Assembly (NCBI GenBank): GCA_016185275.1
Contig: JACPNX010000037.1
Span: 1-64,000, forward strand
Length of the DNA stretch: 64,000 nt
Direction: 5' to 3'
Source: Actinomycetota bacterium
GTDB taxonomy: Bacteria; Actinomycetota; Acidimicrobiia; Acidimicrobiales; Iamiaceae
The translations under genes and the position numbers were made by a program. Positions within the stretch are counted from its first letter, which is position 1; the number at the start of each line of letters is the position of its first letter. Under the pieces are notes generated by a model that was not told the DNA's origin, ran no database searches, and worked only from the letters and a program-made list of their open reading frames with translations. This document shows positions 56,734-64,000 of the stretch, in pieces.

Positions 56734-57710
56734 GCCAGCTGCTCGGCGATCTCGCGGGTGAGGTACGTCAGGATCAGGTCGGCACCTGCTCGCTTGATCG
56801 CGAGCAGGTGCTCCAACGCGACGGCCGGCCCGTCGATCCAGCCGCGCTCGGCGGCGGCCTTGAGCATGGCGTACTCGCCCGACACGTGGTAGGCGGCCAG
56901 CGGCACGCCGACCTCGGCGCGGGCGCGGGCGATCACGTCGAGGTAGGCGAGGGCGGGCTTGACCATCACCATGTCCGCGCCCTCGCCGACGTCCTCGCGG
57001 ATCTCCTCCAGCGCCTCGCGCCAGTTGCCGGGGTCCTGCTGGTAGCCACGCCGGTCACCGCCGCCCGCGATGGTCACGTCCACCGCGTCCCGGAACGGGC
57101 CGTACAGCGCCGAGGCGTACTTGGCGGCGTAGGCGAGGATCGCCACGTGGTCGTGGCCGGCCTCGTCGAGGGCCCCGCGGATGGCGCGGACCTGCCCGTC
57201 CATCATCCCCGACGGTGCCACGACGTCCGCGCCCGCGTCGGCCTGAGCCAGCGCCACCTCGGCGTAGCGGTCGAGCGTGGCGTCGTTGTCGACCTCACCG
57301 GCGGCGGTGAGCAGCCCGCAGTGGCCGTGGTCGGTGTACTCGTCGAGGCACAGGTCGGCGAGCAGGACGAGGTCGTCGCCCACGTCGTCGCGCAGGTCGC
57401 GCAGCGCGACCTGCACGACGCCGTCAGGATCGGACGCGCCGGACCCCTCGGCGTCCTTGCGCTCCGGCACGCCGAAGAGGATCACCGCCCCGACACCGAG
57501 ACCCCGCAGCTCGGCCACCTCCTTGCGCAACGAGTCGCGGGAGTGCTGCACGACGCCGGGCAGCGAGGCGATCGGCTGCGGTTCGGTGATGCCCTCGCGC
57601 ACGAACAGCGGTGCGACGAGGTCGTCGACGCCGAGGCGCGTCTCCGCGACGAGGCGCCGCAACGCCGGCGTGCGGCGCAGGCGGCGCAGGCGGCGCTGGG
57701 GGAAGCTCAC
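56730..57710 (-). CDS. hemB: Porphobilinogen synthase (5-aminolevulinate dehydratase)
   Basis: A 326-residue enzyme condensing two 5-aminolevulinates. GTG 57710 gives VSFPQRRLRRLRRTPALRRL. The zinc-type cysteines are in DLCLDEYTDHGHCGLL; the two Schiff-base lysines are in AAKYASALYGPFRDA and MVMVKPALAYLD. Overlaps hemL by GTGA. Length normal. Confidence 0.96.
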   Translation of the reverse strand: MSFPQRRLRRLRRTPALRRLVAETRLGVDDLVAPLFVREGITEPQPIASLPGVVQHSRDSLRKEVAELRGLGVGAVILFGVPERKDAEGSGASDPDGVVQVALRDLRDDVGDDLVLLADLCLDEYTDHGHCGLLTAAGEVDNDATLDRYAEVALAQADAGADVVAPSGMMDGQVRAIRGALDEAGHDHVAILAYAAKYASALYGPFRDAVDVTIAGGGDRRGYQQDPGNWREALEEIREDVGEGADMVMVKPALAYLDVIARARAEVGVPLAAYHVSGEYAMLKAAAERGWIDGPAVALEHLLAIKRAGADLILTYLTREIAEQLA

Positions 57711-57742
57711 CGGCCCAGCCTACGAAGCGCCGGTCGCGACCC

Positions 57743-59785
57743 TCACGTCGAGGCCGGCGCACCCTGGAGGTGGCGGCCGAACCAGTCGAGGAGGATCTCG
57801 AAGCGCTGCACCCGGTGCTTCGGCGATCCGGAACGGGTGAGCTCGTGGCTCTCGGCCGGGAACCGGTAGTAGTCGACCTCCCTGCCGAGCAGCCGCAGGG
57901 CCACGTACAGCTGGTCCGCCTGCTCGATCGGGCACCGCAGGTCCTGCTCGGAGTGCAGGATCAGCACCGGGGTGGTGATGTCGCGGACGTAGGTGATGGG
58001 CGACTGGCGCAGGTACTCCTCGGGGTCGTCGAGGTGCGAGGGGCCGATCTCGAAGCGGAACCATCCCGCCACGTCGCTCGACGTCTCGAGCGTGAGCATG
58101 TTGTTCACCGCCCGCTCGGAGCAGGCGGCGGCGAAGCGGTCGGTGTGGCCGACGATCCACGACGTCATGTAGCCGCCGTACGAGCCGCCCATCACGCCCA
58201 TGCGGTCGGCGTCGAGGAAGTCGAAGCGCTCGAGCGCGGCGTCGACCACGGCCATGAGGTCCTCGTAGTCGACCCCGCCCCAGCCCGACCCGGGCTCCTC
58301 GGCGGCCTTGGGAGAGCGGATCGAGCGCAGCCGCGCCTCGGTGTCGCCCGACGAGCCATGGATGTTGCAGAACAGCACGGCGTAGCCCGCGCCCGCGTAG
58401 ACCTGGAACTCGTCGAAGAACCGGTGCCCGTACTGCGTCATGGGGCCACCGTGGATGTTCAGCAGCACCGGCACCTTCGTGCCCCCCGAGCGACCGCTCG
58501 CGCCCGCGGCCCCAGGCCGGATCAACCAGGCGTCGAGGTCGCCGTCACCCGCCGGCGAGTCGACGACGAAGTGCTCGGCCGCAATCGGCGGCACCCGCCG
58601 GTGCACCGACGCGCCGACGGTCGACAACCGGCGCAGCTCCGCCTCACCGGAGCCGCCCGCGGCCAGCCCCCCGGCGGCCACGTAGACGTCCGGCACCTCG
58701 GTCATGGTGGAGACGCTGGCGACGAGCGTGCCGCCGGCCAGGTCGAAGCCCGTCACCCAACGCTCCCCACCGATCACGCGGGCCGGTGGTGCGGTGGCGT
58801 CGGCCGGCACCCGGTACACGTGCACCGCTCCACGGTCCTCGATGGAGAACAGGAGCGAATCGCCGTCCCACACGGGGCGGCGCCTGCCCGGGAACGGGAA
58901 GCAGCTGCGGTCGAGCGACCGTGCCACCTCGTGGTGCTCACCGGTGGCCACGTCGAGCACCTCGATCTGGGGCTGCCCGGGCCACACGGTGGCGTGCTCG
59001 GTCAGGCAGGCGATGCGGCTGCCGTCGGGCGACCACGCCGGCGCGCCGTAGGAGACCTCCTCGTCGGGGGTGAGCCGCTCCGGCTCACCCGCGGCGCACA
59101 GCCCGTCCTCTTGGAGCCCGACGAGGAACAGGTCCGTGCGGGCGGTGAGGTCCGCGCCGTCCGCTTGCGCCGAGCACACGAGAGCCAGGCCGTCGGGGCG
59201 CCAGTCCGGATCGCCGTGGTCGCGCTCGGCCGTGGTGATCTGCACCGCTGCACTGGAGCCGTCCACGGGAACGACGAACACCTGGTTGGGGCGGTCGATG
59301 GTCCAGCCCACGCTGTCGAGCCGCGAGAAGAGGCGGGTGATGTGGCGGGGTGGCTGAGCGGCCTCGTCGTCCTCGGCCAGCCGTTCGGCCCGGACCCGCG
59401 AGGTGAACGCCAGGCGGGCGCCGTCGGGCGACCAGCGCAGGTCCGCGATCGACTCGTCCCGGTCGGCGAGCGTGACGGTCTCGCCCGGGCCGTCGACCGG
59501 CAGCAGGTGCAGCGTCGAGCGGGTCCCGCCCTTGTCCTCCTTGCGCGACGACGTGAAGGCGAGCCACCGGCCGTCGGGCGACCAGGCGGGCTCGTCGTCG
59601 CCGTGCTCGCCGGACGTCATCTGGCGAGGTGGGCTGCCCCCGTCAGTGGCGGCGACCCAGATGGCCGTCCGGTACTTGTTGGCGTCGAGGTCGGTGCGGG
59701 TCACGGGATACGCGACCTGCGTGCCGTCGGGGGAGACGGCCGGGGCGCCGACGCTGGCGAGCAGTCCGATGTCCGATGGGCGCAT
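57743..59785 (-). CDS. S9 family serine peptidase (acylaminoacyl-peptidase-like)
   Basis: A 680-residue enzyme. Residues 1-400 form a beta-propeller with repeated WSPDG blades (68-72, 118-122, 251-255); residues about 405-680 are the alpha/beta hydrolase. The triad is Ser535 (GGSYGGYM), Asp615 (HSEQDLRCP) and His647 (ESHELTRSG). No signal peptide, so it probably trims short peptides in the cytoplasm. It is inserted between hemB (33 bases downstream) and the HAD gene in a tetrapyrrole region, with no evident functional link. Confidence 0.92.
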   Translation of the reverse strand: MRPSDIGLLASVGAPAVSPDGTQVAYPVTRTDLDANKYRTAIWVAATDGGSPPRQMTSGEHGDDEPAWSPDGRWLAFTSSRKEDKGGTRSTLHLLPVDGPGETVTLADRDESIADLRWSPDGARLAFTSRVRAERLAEDDEAAQPPRHITRLFSRLDSVGWTIDRPNQVFVVPVDGSSAAVQITTAERDHGDPDWRPDGLALVCSAQADGADLTARTDLFLVGLQEDGLCAAGEPERLTPDEEVSYGAPAWSPDGSRIACLTEHATVWPGQPQIEVLDVATGEHHEVARSLDRSCFPFPGRRRPVWDGDSLLFSIEDRGAVHVYRVPADATAPPARVIGGERWVTGFDLAGGTLVASVSTMTEVPDVYVAAGGLAAGGSGEAELRRLSTVGASVHRRVPPIAAEHFVVDSPAGDGDLDAWLIRPGAAGASGRSGGTKVPVLLNIHGGPMTQYGHRFFDEFQVYAGAGYAVLFCNIHGSSGDTEARLRSIRSPKAAEEPGSGWGGVDYEDLMAVVDAALERFDFLDADRMGVMGGSYGGYMTSWIVGHTDRFAAACSERAVNNMLTLETSSDVAGWFRFEIGPSHLDDPEEYLRQSPITYVRDITTPVLILHSEQDLRCPIEQADQLYVALRLLGREVDYYRFPAESHELTRSGSPKHRVQRFEILLDWFGRHLQGAPAST

Positions 59786-59867
59786 TCCGTCGACCGTACG
59801 CGCTGGACCGGAAGCCGCGCCCGGAGGAACGTCCGTTCCTGGCGCGCCGCGCTCGATCGGCGCCGGC

Positions 59868-60557
59868 TCAGGCCGCCCGCAGGGTCCGCAGCACCTCGAT
59901 GCCCACCTCGGTCAACGACGGCACGAGCAGGTCGGCGGCCGACAGGTCGTGGTGGCGCGTCAGGCGGTTGGCCACCGCCACCACCGCGCCCATCCCGGCC
60001 GCGCGCGCCGAGGCGATGCCGCGGGCCGTGTCCTCGACCGCCACGGCGTTGCCAGGTTCGACTCCCAGCGCTGCGCAGGCGACCAGATAGAGGTCGGGCG
60101 CGGGCTTGCCGCCCCGCACGCCGGGATGGTCGACGCCGACGAGAGCGTCGAAGCGGTCCGCCATGGCGAAGCGGTCGAGGTGGTGCTCCAGCCACGCCAC
60201 GGGCGAGCCCGAGGCGACGGCCAGGGGCACGCCCGCCCCGTGGAGCGCGCCCACCAGCGCCGCCGCCCCGTCCGCCATCGGGGCATCACGACCGCTCGGG
60301 CTGCCGTCGAGGCGAGCTCGGGCCTTCGCCGCCTCCCACACCTCACGCTCGATGTGGCCGGCGCCGAGCCGTTCGCAGATCCCCGGCCACCAACCGTCCT
60401 CCTCGTCCGACATGCCGACGACTGCGGCCCACTCCGCCTCGGGCAGGTCGATGCCGAACGTGGCGAAGGCGGCTCGGGCTCCGAGGTAGATGGGCCACTC
60501 GGTGTCGACCAGCGTGCCGTCGAAGTCGAACACCACGGCGTCCCACGGGATCCTCAC
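59868..60557 (-). CDS. HAD hydrolase, beta-phosphoglucomutase/phosphatase-like
   Basis: A 229-residue HAD subfamily I protein from GTG 60557, overlapping the hemD stop as GTGA. Motif I is VVFDFDGTLVDTE (Asp11, Asp13) followed by a helical cap; motif II Ser is in AVASGSP; motif III Lys is in GGKPAPDLYL; motif IV acids are in AVEDTARGI. The family includes beta-phosphoglucomutase, phosphoglycolate phosphatase and many sugar phosphatases. The substrate cannot be read. Coupling to cobA-hemD may be only positional. Confidence 0.85.
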   Translation of the reverse strand: MRIPWDAVVFDFDGTLVDTEWPIYLGARAAFATFGIDLPEAEWAAVVGMSDEEDGWWPGICERLGAGHIEREVWEAAKARARLDGSPSGRDAPMADGAAALVGALHGAGVPLAVASGSPVAWLEHHLDRFAMADRFDALVGVDHPGVRGGKPAPDLYLVACAALGVEPGNAVAVEDTARGIASARAAGMGAVVAVANRLTRHHDLSAADLLVPSLTEVGIEVLRTLRAA

Positions 60558-62059
60558 GCGAGGCTCCCGCGGTCCGCCAGCACCTCGAGGACGACCCCGA
60601 CGAGGCCGTCGATCGTGTGCACCGGAGCCTCCGCCGCGACGCGCAGGCCGGCGGCGCGCGCCGTGGCCGCGGTGACCGGTCCGATGCAGCACACCAGCGG
60701 CGGTAGGCCGTCGACCCCGACGGCGTCGACGAGGTTGGTCACCGTCGACGACGAGGTGAACGTCACCGCGTCGGCGGCGCGCACGGCGGCTCGGGTGGCC
60801 TCGTCGACGGGCACCGGGCGGGTCCGGTACGCCTCCACCACGTCGACCTCCCACCCCGTGGCCCGCAACCCGGCCGGGAGGACGTCGCGCGCCACCGCGG
60901 CGCGAGCGATCAGCACCCGCGCCACGCCGCGCTCGCCGGCGCCGGGTCCGAGCGGCGGCGGTGCCGGGGGGAACCGCTCCAGCAGCGACTCGGCCACGAA
61001 ACGGTCCGGCACGAGGTCGGCGACGACCCGGTAGCGGGCCAACGCCTCGGCCGTGCCGGGACCGATGGCGGCGACGCGCAGGTGGCCCAGCACGCGGGTG
61101 TCGGGAACCATGGCGAAGGTCCGCTCGACGCCGTTGGGTGAGGTCAGGACCAGCCAGTCGTACCGGCGGATGTGGGCCACGGCGGCGCGCAGTGCCGCGC
61201 CTGCGTCGCCCGCGTCACCGATCTCGATGGCCGGCGCTTCGACGACGGCCGCGCCGAGCTCGCGCAGCCTCGAGGCGAGCGACGAGGATTGGGCCCGCGC
61301 CCGCGTAACCACGACCGTACGGCCGAAGAGCGGGCGGCGATCGAACCACGCGAGCCGGCCCGCCTGCGCGGCCACCTCACCGACGACGATCACCGACGGG
61401 CTGTCGAGCGGGTGATCGGCCAGGGTCGCCAGCGTCGCTGCGGTGGTGCGCTGCTCGGGCCGGGTGCCCCACTGGACGGCGGCGGCCGGCGTGGCCGGGT
61501 CGAGACCGGCGGCGATCAGGCGGGCGGCGATGGCCGGCCAGTGGGCCACCGCCATCAGGCACACGATGGTGCCCCCGACGCGAGCGACCGCGTCCCAGTC
61601 GACCTCGGTCGCCTTGCCCGGATCCTCGTGCCCGGTGACCACGGTGAAGCTGGTCGACGAGTACCGCAACGTGACCGGAATGCCGGCGTAGGCCGGCACC
61701 GCGACGGCCGAGGTGATGCCGGGGACGACCTCGAAGGGCACGCCCGCCTCGGCCAGCGCGGCCGCCTCCTCGCCACCGCGGGCGAACACGAACGGGTCGC
61801 CGCCCTTCAGCCGCACGACGGTGCCACCCGCGCGACCTCGCTCGACCAGCAGCGCGTTGATCTCGTCCTGCGTGCGCCGATGGTGACCCGGGGCCTTGCC
61901 GACGTCGATGCGCTCGACGTGGTCGGGTGCCAGGTCCAGCAGCTCGGCGGCGGAAAGCCGGTCGTGGACCACGACGTCGGCGCGCTGCAGCAGCTCGCGT
62001 CCCCGCACCGTGAGCAGCCCGGGATCACCGGGCCCGGCGCCGACGAGGTACACGGTCAC
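60554..62059 (-). CDS. cobA-hemD: Fused uroporphyrinogen-III C-methyltransferase and uroporphyrinogen-III synthase
   Basis: A 501-residue bifunctional protein. GTG 62059 gives VTVYLVGAGPGDPGLLTVRG, the exact CobA start. Residues 1-240 are the SAM-dependent methyltransferase (GAGPGDPGLLT, then GGDPFVFARGGEE at about 86-98, then VVPGITSA) that makes precorrin-2. Residues 241-501 are HemD (RRPLFGRTVVVTRARAQSS onward), which closes the tetrapyrrole ring. The fusion can channel uroporphyrinogen III to sirohaem or cobalamin, and is known from several actinobacteria and firmicutes. It follows hemC after a 180-base gap containing a hairpin. Confidence 0.95.
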   Translation of the reverse strand: MTVYLVGAGPGDPGLLTVRGRELLQRADVVVHDRLSAAELLDLAPDHVERIDVGKAPGHHRRTQDEINALLVERGRAGGTVVRLKGGDPFVFARGGEEAAALAEAGVPFEVVPGITSAVAVPAYAGIPVTLRYSSTSFTVVTGHEDPGKATEVDWDAVARVGGTIVCLMAVAHWPAIAARLIAAGLDPATPAAAVQWGTRPEQRTTAATLATLADHPLDSPSVIVVGEVAAQAGRLAWFDRRPLFGRTVVVTRARAQSSSLASRLRELGAAVVEAPAIEIGDAGDAGAALRAAVAHIRRYDWLVLTSPNGVERTFAMVPDTRVLGHLRVAAIGPGTAEALARYRVVADLVPDRFVAESLLERFPPAPPPLGPGAGERGVARVLIARAAVARDVLPAGLRATGWEVDVVEAYRTRPVPVDEATRAAVRAADAVTFTSSSTVTNLVDAVGVDGLPPLVCCIGPVTAATARAAGLRVAAEAPVHTIDGLVGVVLEVLADRGSLA

Positions 62060-62131
62060 GGGCGGGAGCGTAGGGGCGACCGCGGCTTCGCCTTGCCGCC
62101 GTCGGCCGCGTCCCCGTCGGCCGCGTCCCTC

Positions 62132-62176
62132 TTTCCCGACCGATCCGGCCAAGGGTCGGCCGGATGTGTCGGGAAA
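62132..62176. repeat. Imperfect palindrome between hemC and cobA-hemD
   Basis: TTTCCCGAC (62132-62140) pairs with GTCGGGAAA (62168-62176); inside, ATCCGGCC (62143-62150) pairs with GGCCGGAT (62158-62165), with a 2x2 mismatch between the stems and a 7-base loop. It lies about 64 bases downstream of the hemC stop on the transcribed strand. It may be an attenuator or transcript-processing hairpin. The DNA just beside it holds a short direct repeat of GTCGGCCGCGTCCC. Confidence 0.65.
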
Positions 62177-62239
62177 CGTGGAGGAGGGCGGGTGGTCGGG
62201 CGGCGAGCGGCAGGGCACCGTCCAGCGCGCGCCTGGGAA

Positions 62240-63130
62240 CTAACGCCCGAGCAGCTCCGCGCCGCCGGTGTCGAGCAGGTGGCGGGCGACGGCGCGGCCG
62301 GTCGCCGCCGCGTCGGCGCCACCCGCTCGGTGGCGCAGCACGGTGGCCCCGTCAGCAGAGGCGAGGAGCCCGTCGACGTCGACCGCGCCGGCTCGGACCG
62401 TGGCCAGCGCTCCCGCGGGGATCGTGCAGTCGCCGCCGAGCTCGGCGAGGAACGCTCGCTCGGCGTCGAGGCAACGGTGGCTCGCGTGGTGGTCTACGGC
62501 GGCGAGCAGGTCGCGGACCGGCGCGTCACCCGAACGGCACTCGACGGCCATGCAGCCCTGGCCGGCCTGCGGGACCATCACGCCGGTGCCGAGCCGCTCG
62601 CTGATGCGATCTGCCAGCCCGAGGCGGTCGAGCGCGACGGCCGCCACCACGATCGCGTCGAAGCCGGCGGCCTTGTCGAGGCGCGTGTGCATGTTGCCGC
62701 GGAGCTCGGCGACGCGAAGGCCGGGCCGGGCCGCCGCGAGCTGAGCGCGGCGCCTCTGGGAGCCAGTGGCGACCACCCCGCCTGCGAGGAGCCCGTCGAG
62801 CGTGGAGCCGACGAGCGCATCCCGCGGATCCCCGCGCTCGGGCACCGCCGCGATCACGAGGCCCTCGGGCGTCTCGGACGGCAGGTCCTTGGCCGAGTGG
62901 ACGGCCAGGTCGGCGCGGCCGTCGAGCACGGCCGCCTGCACCTCCTTAGCGAACACTCCCTTGCCGCCCATCTCCGCGATGGGGACGGCCTGGCGACGGT
63001 CGCCCACCGTGGCCACGACGACCAGTTCGGTCTCGACCGACGGCTCGGCCGCTCGCACCAGACCGGCCACGCGCTCCGCCTGCCAGCGCGCCAGGGGACT
63101 GCCGCGGGTGGCGATGCGTAGGACGGCCAC
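62240..63130 (-). CDS. hemC: Hydroxymethylbilane synthase (porphobilinogen deaminase)
   Basis: A 296-residue enzyme polymerising four porphobilinogens. GTG 63130 gives VAVLRIATRGSPLARWQAER. The catalytic Asp is in HSAKDLPSE (Asp82); the dipyrromethane cofactor is attached to Cys235 in LGGDCTIPAGA. RGNMHTRLDK carries His where most homologues have Asp or Gln in RGNxxTRL. It is 68 bases from hemA. Confidence 0.95.
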   Translation of the reverse strand: MAVLRIATRGSPLARWQAERVAGLVRAAEPSVETELVVVATVGDRRQAVPIAEMGGKGVFAKEVQAAVLDGRADLAVHSAKDLPSETPEGLVIAAVPERGDPRDALVGSTLDGLLAGGVVATGSQRRRAQLAAARPGLRVAELRGNMHTRLDKAAGFDAIVVAAVALDRLGLADRISERLGTGVMVPQAGQGCMAVECRSGDAPVRDLLAAVDHHASHRCLDAERAFLAELGGDCTIPAGALATVRAGAVDVDGLLASADGATVLRHRAGGADAAATGRAVARHLLDTGGAELLGR

Positions 63131-63198
63131 GGCGGAGCGGATCCCGGTGGGGGCCGGCAGCCGGCGACCAGGGGGCGTCGGCCGGGCAACCCCGGGGC

Positions 63199-64000
63199 CT
63201 AGAGATCCTCGAGGTCGTACAGGGTGCGCAGTGCCTCTGCGAGGCGATCACCCTTGGGCGTTCCCGCCAGATCCTTGAGCTTCACGGACGGCTCGTGGAG
63301 CACCTTGGCCATCATCGCCCTGGTCAGCGCGTCGACCGTCGCCCGATCGTGGGGCGACAGCGACGAGAGGCGGCTGCGGAAGCGCTCGAGCTCGCCCTGG
63401 CGCATGGACTCGGCGCGAGCGTGCAGCGCACCGACGAGCGGCGCGGCGGCGCGCGCCGACGACGCCTCGAGGAACCGGTCGACCTCGTCCACCACGATGC
63501 GCTCGACGGCATGGACCTCCCGCCGGCGCTCGTCCATCCCGGCTTGGGCGAAGCGGCGGAGGTCCTCCATGTCGAGCAGGGTGACGCCGGGCAGGTCCGT
63601 GACCGAGGGGTCCACGTCACGAGGCACGGCGATGTCGACGACCAGCAGCGGCCGGCCGCACCGGGCCGCCACCACCGGTTCGAGGTCCGCGTGCTCCAGC
63701 ATGATCGCCGCCGCACCGGTGGAGGTGAGCATCACGTCCACGTCCGCGAGCGCCACCGGGAGGTCGCCGAGGCGGACCGCCCGGCCGTCGACCCGCTCGG
63801 CCAGCGCCACCGCCCGCTCCCAGGTGCGGTTGGCGACGAGCACCTCGGCGACGCCGGCGGAGGCGAGGGCCACCGCCATCCCCTCGCCCATGTCGCCCGC
63901 ACCGAGGACGAGGACGGTCGCCCCCTCGAGCGAGCCGATGCGCTCGGCGGCCATCTCGACGGCCGCGTACGACACCGAGGCGGTGCCCCTGGCGATGCCG
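63199..64000 (-). CDS. hemA: Glutamyl-tRNA reductase, C-terminal part (continues beyond the window)
   Basis: The visible 267 residues begin GIARGTASVSYAAVEMA and include the NADPH-binding domain (GATVLVLGAGDMGEGMAVAL, ANRT), the helical spine (LLDMEDLRRFAQAGMDERRR) and the dimerisation domain ending in LYDLEDL. The enzyme reduces glutamyl-tRNA to glutamate-1-semialdehyde, the first step of the C5 pathway, which HemL completes. The catalytic Cys domain lies past position 64000. This is the first visible gene of the tetrapyrrole unit. Confidence 0.95.
   Translation of the reverse strand, partial: GIARGTASVSYAAVEMAAERIGSLEGATVLVLGAGDMGEGMAVALASAGVAEVLVANRTWERAVALAERVDGRAVRLGDLPVALADVDVMLTSTGAAAIMLEHADLEPVVAARCGRPLLVVDIAVPRDVDPSVTDLPGVTLLDMEDLRRFAQAGMDERRREVHAVERIVVDEVDRFLEASSARAAAPLVGALHARAESMRQGELERFRSRLSSLSPHDRATVDALTRAMMAKVLHEPSVKLKDLAGTPKGDRLAEALRTLYDLEDL

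Noticed and set aside
57611..60706. Very long open frames antisense to real genes, for example over 1000 codons opposite hemB/S9 peptidase/HAD, and similar ones opposite nuoM1, nuoG2, the cytochromes and the early block
   Set aside because: They arise because stop codons are rare at this GC content. Their translations are Arg/Gly/His/Pro-rich without domains and lie over genes with clear family matches.

Overview
The window is a very GC-rich (about 70 percent), gene-dense stretch from a high-GC actinobacterium. Frequent GTG starts, GTGA/ATGA stop-start overlaps, an actinobacterial-type Rieske protein with an RR motif before its transmembrane anchor, and Crp/GlxR-like operator sequences support this. 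The detailed gene content suggests class Acidimicrobiia; that placement is inference. Almost everything from 6.6 kb onward is on the minus strand, so transcription runs right to left.

Layout. (1) 1-0.4 kb: the 5' end of a tuf gene behind tRNA-Met and tRNA-Thr. (2) 0.5-6.5 kb: a mixed block with a degenerate ABC/SMC-like ATPase carrying a membrane hairpin, a GNAT acetyltransferase, two convergent WXG-type genes (one fused to an alpha/beta hydrolase), a BON-like protein with in-frame repeats, tRNA-Tyr and a YajQ protein. (3) 6.6-11.0 kb: htpX, a CorA-type transporter, a HAD phosphatase and acetyl-CoA synthetase. (4) 11.1-23.0 kb: a first complex I operon, nuoABCDHIJKLMN, followed by a MidA/NDUFAF7-type methyltransferase gene. 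It has no nuoE, nuoF or nuoG, and its nuoD carries a large internal deletion with a frameshift. (5) 23.2-24.6 kb: two exported proteins of unknown role on the plus strand. (6) 24.7-40.7 kb: a second, complete 14-gene nuo operon. (7) 40.8-46.3 kb, directly upstream on the same strand: a cytochrome b6c-like menaquinol oxidase operon with a 2[4Fe-4S] ferredoxin gene and two unknown membrane protein genes. (8) 46.5-48.7 kb, divergent: a membrane-anchored cytochrome c and a menaquinone-reductase-like flavoprotein. (9) 48.7-52.7 kb: pgi-gnd-zwf. (10) 52.8-64.0 kb: a PAS-PAS-GAF-GGDEF-EAL protein, then tetrapyrrole genes hemL, hemB, a cobA-hemD fusion, hemC and partial hemA, with an S9 peptidase and a HAD hydrolase between them.

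How it fits together. The centre of the window encodes a respiratory chain: NADH enters through the 14-subunit complex, menaquinone (whose side chain the flavoprotein may reduce) carries electrons to the b6c complex, and attached cytochromes c pass them on. The tetrapyrrole genes provide haem, and pgi-gnd-zwf provide NADPH. The 11-gene nuo operon would need another electron donor such as ferredoxin or F420H2 if it works at all. Its damaged nuoD is the main question. The neighbouring methyltransferase is informative here: its known target arginine is present in NuoD1 and replaced by threonine in NuoD2. No mobile elements, CRISPR arrays or phage genes were seen, and no stretch over 300 bases lacks a gene.
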